8,385 bases of DNA, from contig CAIKKV010000347.1 in assembly GCA_903828035.1 (NCBI GenBank), positions 1-8,385 of the forward strand, in the 5' to 3' direction. Every line of letters starts with the position of its first letter. Within the stretch, counting starts at the first letter, position 1. This document shows, piece after piece, positions 6,753-8,385 of this stretch. Origin of the DNA: an uncultured bacterium. Lineage in GTDB: Bacteria; Verrucomicrobiota; Kiritimatiellia; CAIKKV01. The position numbers were made by a program, and so were the translations under genes. A model generated the notes under the pieces. The model saw only the letters and a program-made list of their open reading frames with translations. It was not told the origin of the DNA and searched no databases.

Positions 6753-7639
6753 TACAAGGTCCTTTCCGATCCGGCCGTCTCCGCCCACGCGCCGATCGCG
6801 GGCGTTCCGCCGGCGCCGGCCGCGGGCGGGCGCAGCCGGGGAACGGCGCGCAGCAGGGCTTTCGTGTAGGCGTGGCGGGGATTCGTCAGGACCTCGCGGG
6901 CGGGGCCCGACTCCACCACACGGCCGGCGTTCATCACATGGATGAACCTGGCCATGCGGGCCACGAGCCCGAAATTATGGGTGATCAGCAGGATGCCCAT
7001 GGAGAAGCGGCGCTGGAGATCGGCCAGCAGCTCCAGGATCTGCGCCTGGATGGTCACGTCCAGCGCGGTGGTCGGCTCGTCGGCCACCAGCAGGCGGGGC
7101 TTGCACGCGAGGGCCATGGCGATCATCACCCGCTGCTGCATGCCGCCGCTCATCTCGTGCGGATACGACTTCCGGCGCCGCTCGGGGTCGGGAAGCCCCA
7201 CCAGCTGCATCAGCCGGACGGCCTCGCGATCGGGGTCGGGCGCCGTGCGGTGCACGCGCTCCGCCTCGGCGGTCTGCCAGCCCACGGTGAACACGGGGTT
7301 CAGCGAGGTGGCGGGCTCCTGGAAAATGTAGGCGATCCGGCCGCCGCGCAGCTCCCGCAGCCGCCGCGCATCCATGGCCAGCACCTCCTCGCCCTCGAAC
7401 GTAACGGAGCCGCCGGCCACGTAGCCGGCGCCGGGCAGCAGGCGGGCCAGCGCCAGCGCCGTCATGCTCGTGCCCGAGCCGCTCTCCCCCACCACGGCCA
7501 CGGTCTCCCCCGCGCGGATCGAGAAGGAGACGCCGTCCACGGCCTTCACGGGCTCGAGCGGGTCCGCGGTCCTGAAATAGACCTTCAGGTCCCGCACGTC
7601 CAGGAGCTCCGGCGCGGCGATGGAAGGCTCCCCGCTCAC
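6752..7639 (-). CDS. Oligopeptide/dipeptide ABC transporter ATP-binding protein (OppD/DppD-like) with altered Walker A
   Basis: This 295-residue protein is an OppD/DppD-type ATPase by overall sequence. It has Q-loop [10 protein letters not shown] (106-115), signature MSGGMQQR (163-170), Walker B LLVADEP (183-189, Glu188), D-loop TALD (191-194) and His221 of the H-loop. Two features are abnormal. Walker A reads GESGSGTS (51-58) with Thr57 where the phosphate-binding lysine should be; the codon is ACG (7471-7469), one base from AAG. The H-loop is THN rather than the common THD. The protein is also shorter than usual (family about 320-340). After [11 protein letters not shown] (258-267) it ends in an Ala/Gly/Pro-rich tail without the GCxFxxRC cysteine cluster seen in its neighbour. 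The GTG start at 7639 forms a GTGA overlap with the xseB stop. The protein is probably a partner whose own ATP site is inactive or weak, although a sequencing error is possible. Confidence 0.9.
   Translation of the reverse strand: MSGEPSIAAPELLDVRDLKVYFRTADPLEPVKAVDGVSFSIRAGETVAVVGESGSGTSMTALALARLLPGAGYVAGGSVTFEGEEVLAMDARRLRELRGGRIAYIFQEPATSLNPVFTVGWQTAEAERVHRTAPDPDREAVRLMQLVGLPDPERRRKSYPHEMSGGMQQRVMIAMALACKPRLLVADEPTTALDVTIQAQILELLADLQRRFSMGILLITHNFGLVARMARFIHVMNAGRVVESGPAREVLTNPRHAYTKALLRAVPRLRPPAAGAGGTPAIGAWAETAGSERTL
7469..7471 (-). other. Walker A Lys-to-Thr codon (ACG) in the OppD-like ATPase
   Basis: The codon at 7471-7469 on the minus strand is ACG (Thr57), where the ABC consensus GxxGxGK(S/T) demands lysine. 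A single A-to-C change from AAG explains it. The flanking codons encode GESGSG and [11 protein letters not shown], an otherwise normal OppD P-loop. Confidence 0.9.
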
Positions 7640-7911
7640 TGATCCGCGCCCTCCCCTTCGCCCGCCGCACCCGCGAAGGGAACGGCCTCCACGCTGTCCC
7701 CTTTTTTCACCAGCAGCTCGACCTTCTTCTCGACCTCGTTCAGCTTGCCATTGCAGAACCGGATGAGGGCCTGGCCCTCCTCGAACCGGGCCATCAGGTC
7801 GTCGAGGCCCAGGGTCCCGTCCTCCATCTGCCCGACAATCACCTCGAGCCGCTCGAGCGCCTGCTCGAACGTCCGCTCCTTCGCCGCCTCATCCGTCTTG
7901 TTGCGTGTCAT
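7636..7911 (-). CDS. xseB: Exodeoxyribonuclease VII small subunit
   Basis: This 91-residue protein matches XseB, the small subunit of exonuclease VII, a metal-independent nuclease that degrades single-stranded DNA from both ends into short acid-soluble oligonucleotides. The conserved helical core is clear: FEQALERLEVIVGQMEDG (15-32), then LGLDDLMARFEEGQALI (34-50) and a helix with LNEVEKKVELL (57-67). These form the two-helix hairpin that packs on XseA. The C-terminal 20 residues are a Gly/Glu/Ala-rich tail. The ATG at 7911 overlaps the stop of xseA in an ATGA arrangement, so the two subunits are translationally coupled, as commonly seen. Its own stop overlaps the start of the OppD-like gene (GTGA), which is an unusual downstream partner. 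Confidence 0.95.
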   Translation of the reverse strand: MTRNKTDEAAKERTFEQALERLEVIVGQMEDGTLGLDDLMARFEEGQALIRFCNGKLNEVEKKVELLVKKGDSVEAVPFAGAAGEGEGADQ

Positions 7912-8385
7912 TCCGGCATCACCTCCGATTGAAACTCCCCGTCCGCCACCCGCGTCCGCAGCCGCATGCCCGGCTCCACGGCGCGCACCGACTGCACCAC
8001 CCGCCCCTCCCCGTCCAGGGTCACGCTGTACCCGCGGGTCAGGATGGCCAGCGGATTGAGCGCGCGCAGCTGCCCCTCGCGCTGGCCCACGAGAGCCCGG
8101 CGCGCATCCAGCGTCGCGCGCGGCGCGCGGGACAGCCGGGCCGACAGGGCGTCCAGCTGCTGCTCCGCGCTCCGCGCCCGCCCCTCCACCGCGCGGGACA
8201 GCCCCGCCTGCCAGCGGGCCAGCCGCTCGCGGCCCTGGCGCACGATCTGGAGCGGCTCCCGGAACCCGTGGCTGCCGGCGGCGTTCCCGAGCCTCCGGCG
8301 GGCCGCGCCCCGCCCCTCCCGCAAGCCCGCGCCCAGCCCCTGCGCCAGGATCTCCACCTCCGAGGCCCAGACCCGCCGGCGCGCC
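7908..8385 (-). CDS. xseA: Exodeoxyribonuclease VII large subunit, C-terminal part
   Basis: Only the last roughly 158 codons lie in the window; the reading frame is open to the right edge, so the start is outside. The visible part has an Arg/Ala/Glu/Gln-rich coiled-coil region, known in XseA to carry several XseB subunits. It is followed by the conserved C-terminal block LNPLAILTRGYSV (about 8060-8022), comparable to the family consensus 'LsPLavLaRGYai', and then DGEGRVVQSV and VADGEFQSEV. The catalytic and OB-fold regions are not visible. The stop overlaps the xseB start by 4 bp. The coiled-coil codons are extremely GC-rich. Confidence 0.93.
   Translation of the reverse strand, partial: ARRRVWASEVEILAQGLGAGLREGRGAARRRLGNAAGSHGFREPLQIVRQGRERLARWQAGLSRAVEGRARSAEQQLDALSARLSRAPRATLDARRALVGQREGQLRALNPLAILTRGYSVTLDGEGRVVQSVRAVEPGMRLRTRVADGEFQSEVMPE

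Noticed and set aside
6753..6788. Twelve-residue N-terminal extension of the OppF-like protein
   Set aside because: The ATG at 6752 has a well-placed AAGGA and the TAATG coupling with the upstream stop; the extension is unconserved.
7908..8385. GC-rich repetitive-looking stretch near the right edge considered as a repeat array
   Set aside because: No unit repeats at fixed spacing. It is explained by the Arg/Ala-rich coiled-coil codons of xseA.
1..8385. tRNA, rRNA, CRISPR, insertion sequences or riboswitches
   Set aside because: Nearly every base is within a supported coding region, intergenic gaps are 65 bp or less, and no characteristic structure or transposase was seen.

Overview
The window is a densely coding, GC-rich stretch of a Gram-negative bacterial chromosome. 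The largest intergenic gap is 65 bp, and neighbouring genes overlap by 1-14 bp. An LpxL/HtrB-type acyltransferase points to an outer membrane with lipid A-like lipids. Non-ATG starts (TTG, GTG) and weak or absent Shine-Dalgarno sites occur. The lineage cannot be fixed from sequence reading alone. Gene content and composition would fit a PVC-type phylum such as Kiritimatiellota/Verrucomicrobiota, or a deltaproteobacterium-like lineage, but this is a guess.

Layout, left to right: (1) 3-725, minus strand: a stand-alone class I glutamine amidotransferase-like protein. (2) 726-790: a 65-bp divergent intergenic region containing the palindrome TTGCGCAA. (3) 791-1970, plus strand: a two-gene unit of a small acyl carrier protein followed by an LpxL-like acyltransferase. 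These plausibly act together, with the ACP carrying the acyl chain and the acyltransferase moving it onto a lipid acceptor. (4) 1980-8385, minus strand: one long co-directional run converging on the acyltransferase gene with only 9 bp between stop codons. In transcription order it reads xseA (5' end outside the window), xseB, an OppD-like ATPase, an OppF-like ATPase, a 45-bp gap, a UDP-galactopyranose-mutase-like FAD oxidoreductase, a large polytopic membrane protein resembling GT-C glycosyltransferases, and a class I SAM methyltransferase.

The minus-strand run has two functional halves. The upstream half couples exonuclease VII (DNA repair) to two ATPases of an oligopeptide/dipeptide ABC importer through 4-bp and 1-bp start/stop overlaps. 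No permease or binding-protein gene is in view. The downstream half looks like a small surface-glycan or lipid-linked sugar modification cassette, and sampled lines have lower GC there than in the flanks.

The most notable single observation is in the OppD-like ATPase. Its Walker A motif reads GESGSGTS instead of GESGSGKS, so the nucleotide-binding lysine is replaced by threonine. The same protein also lacks the C-terminal cysteine cluster that its OppF-like partner keeps. I did not find a clear-cut new defence or mobile system. There is no tRNA, rRNA, CRISPR array, transposase or IS end that I can support.
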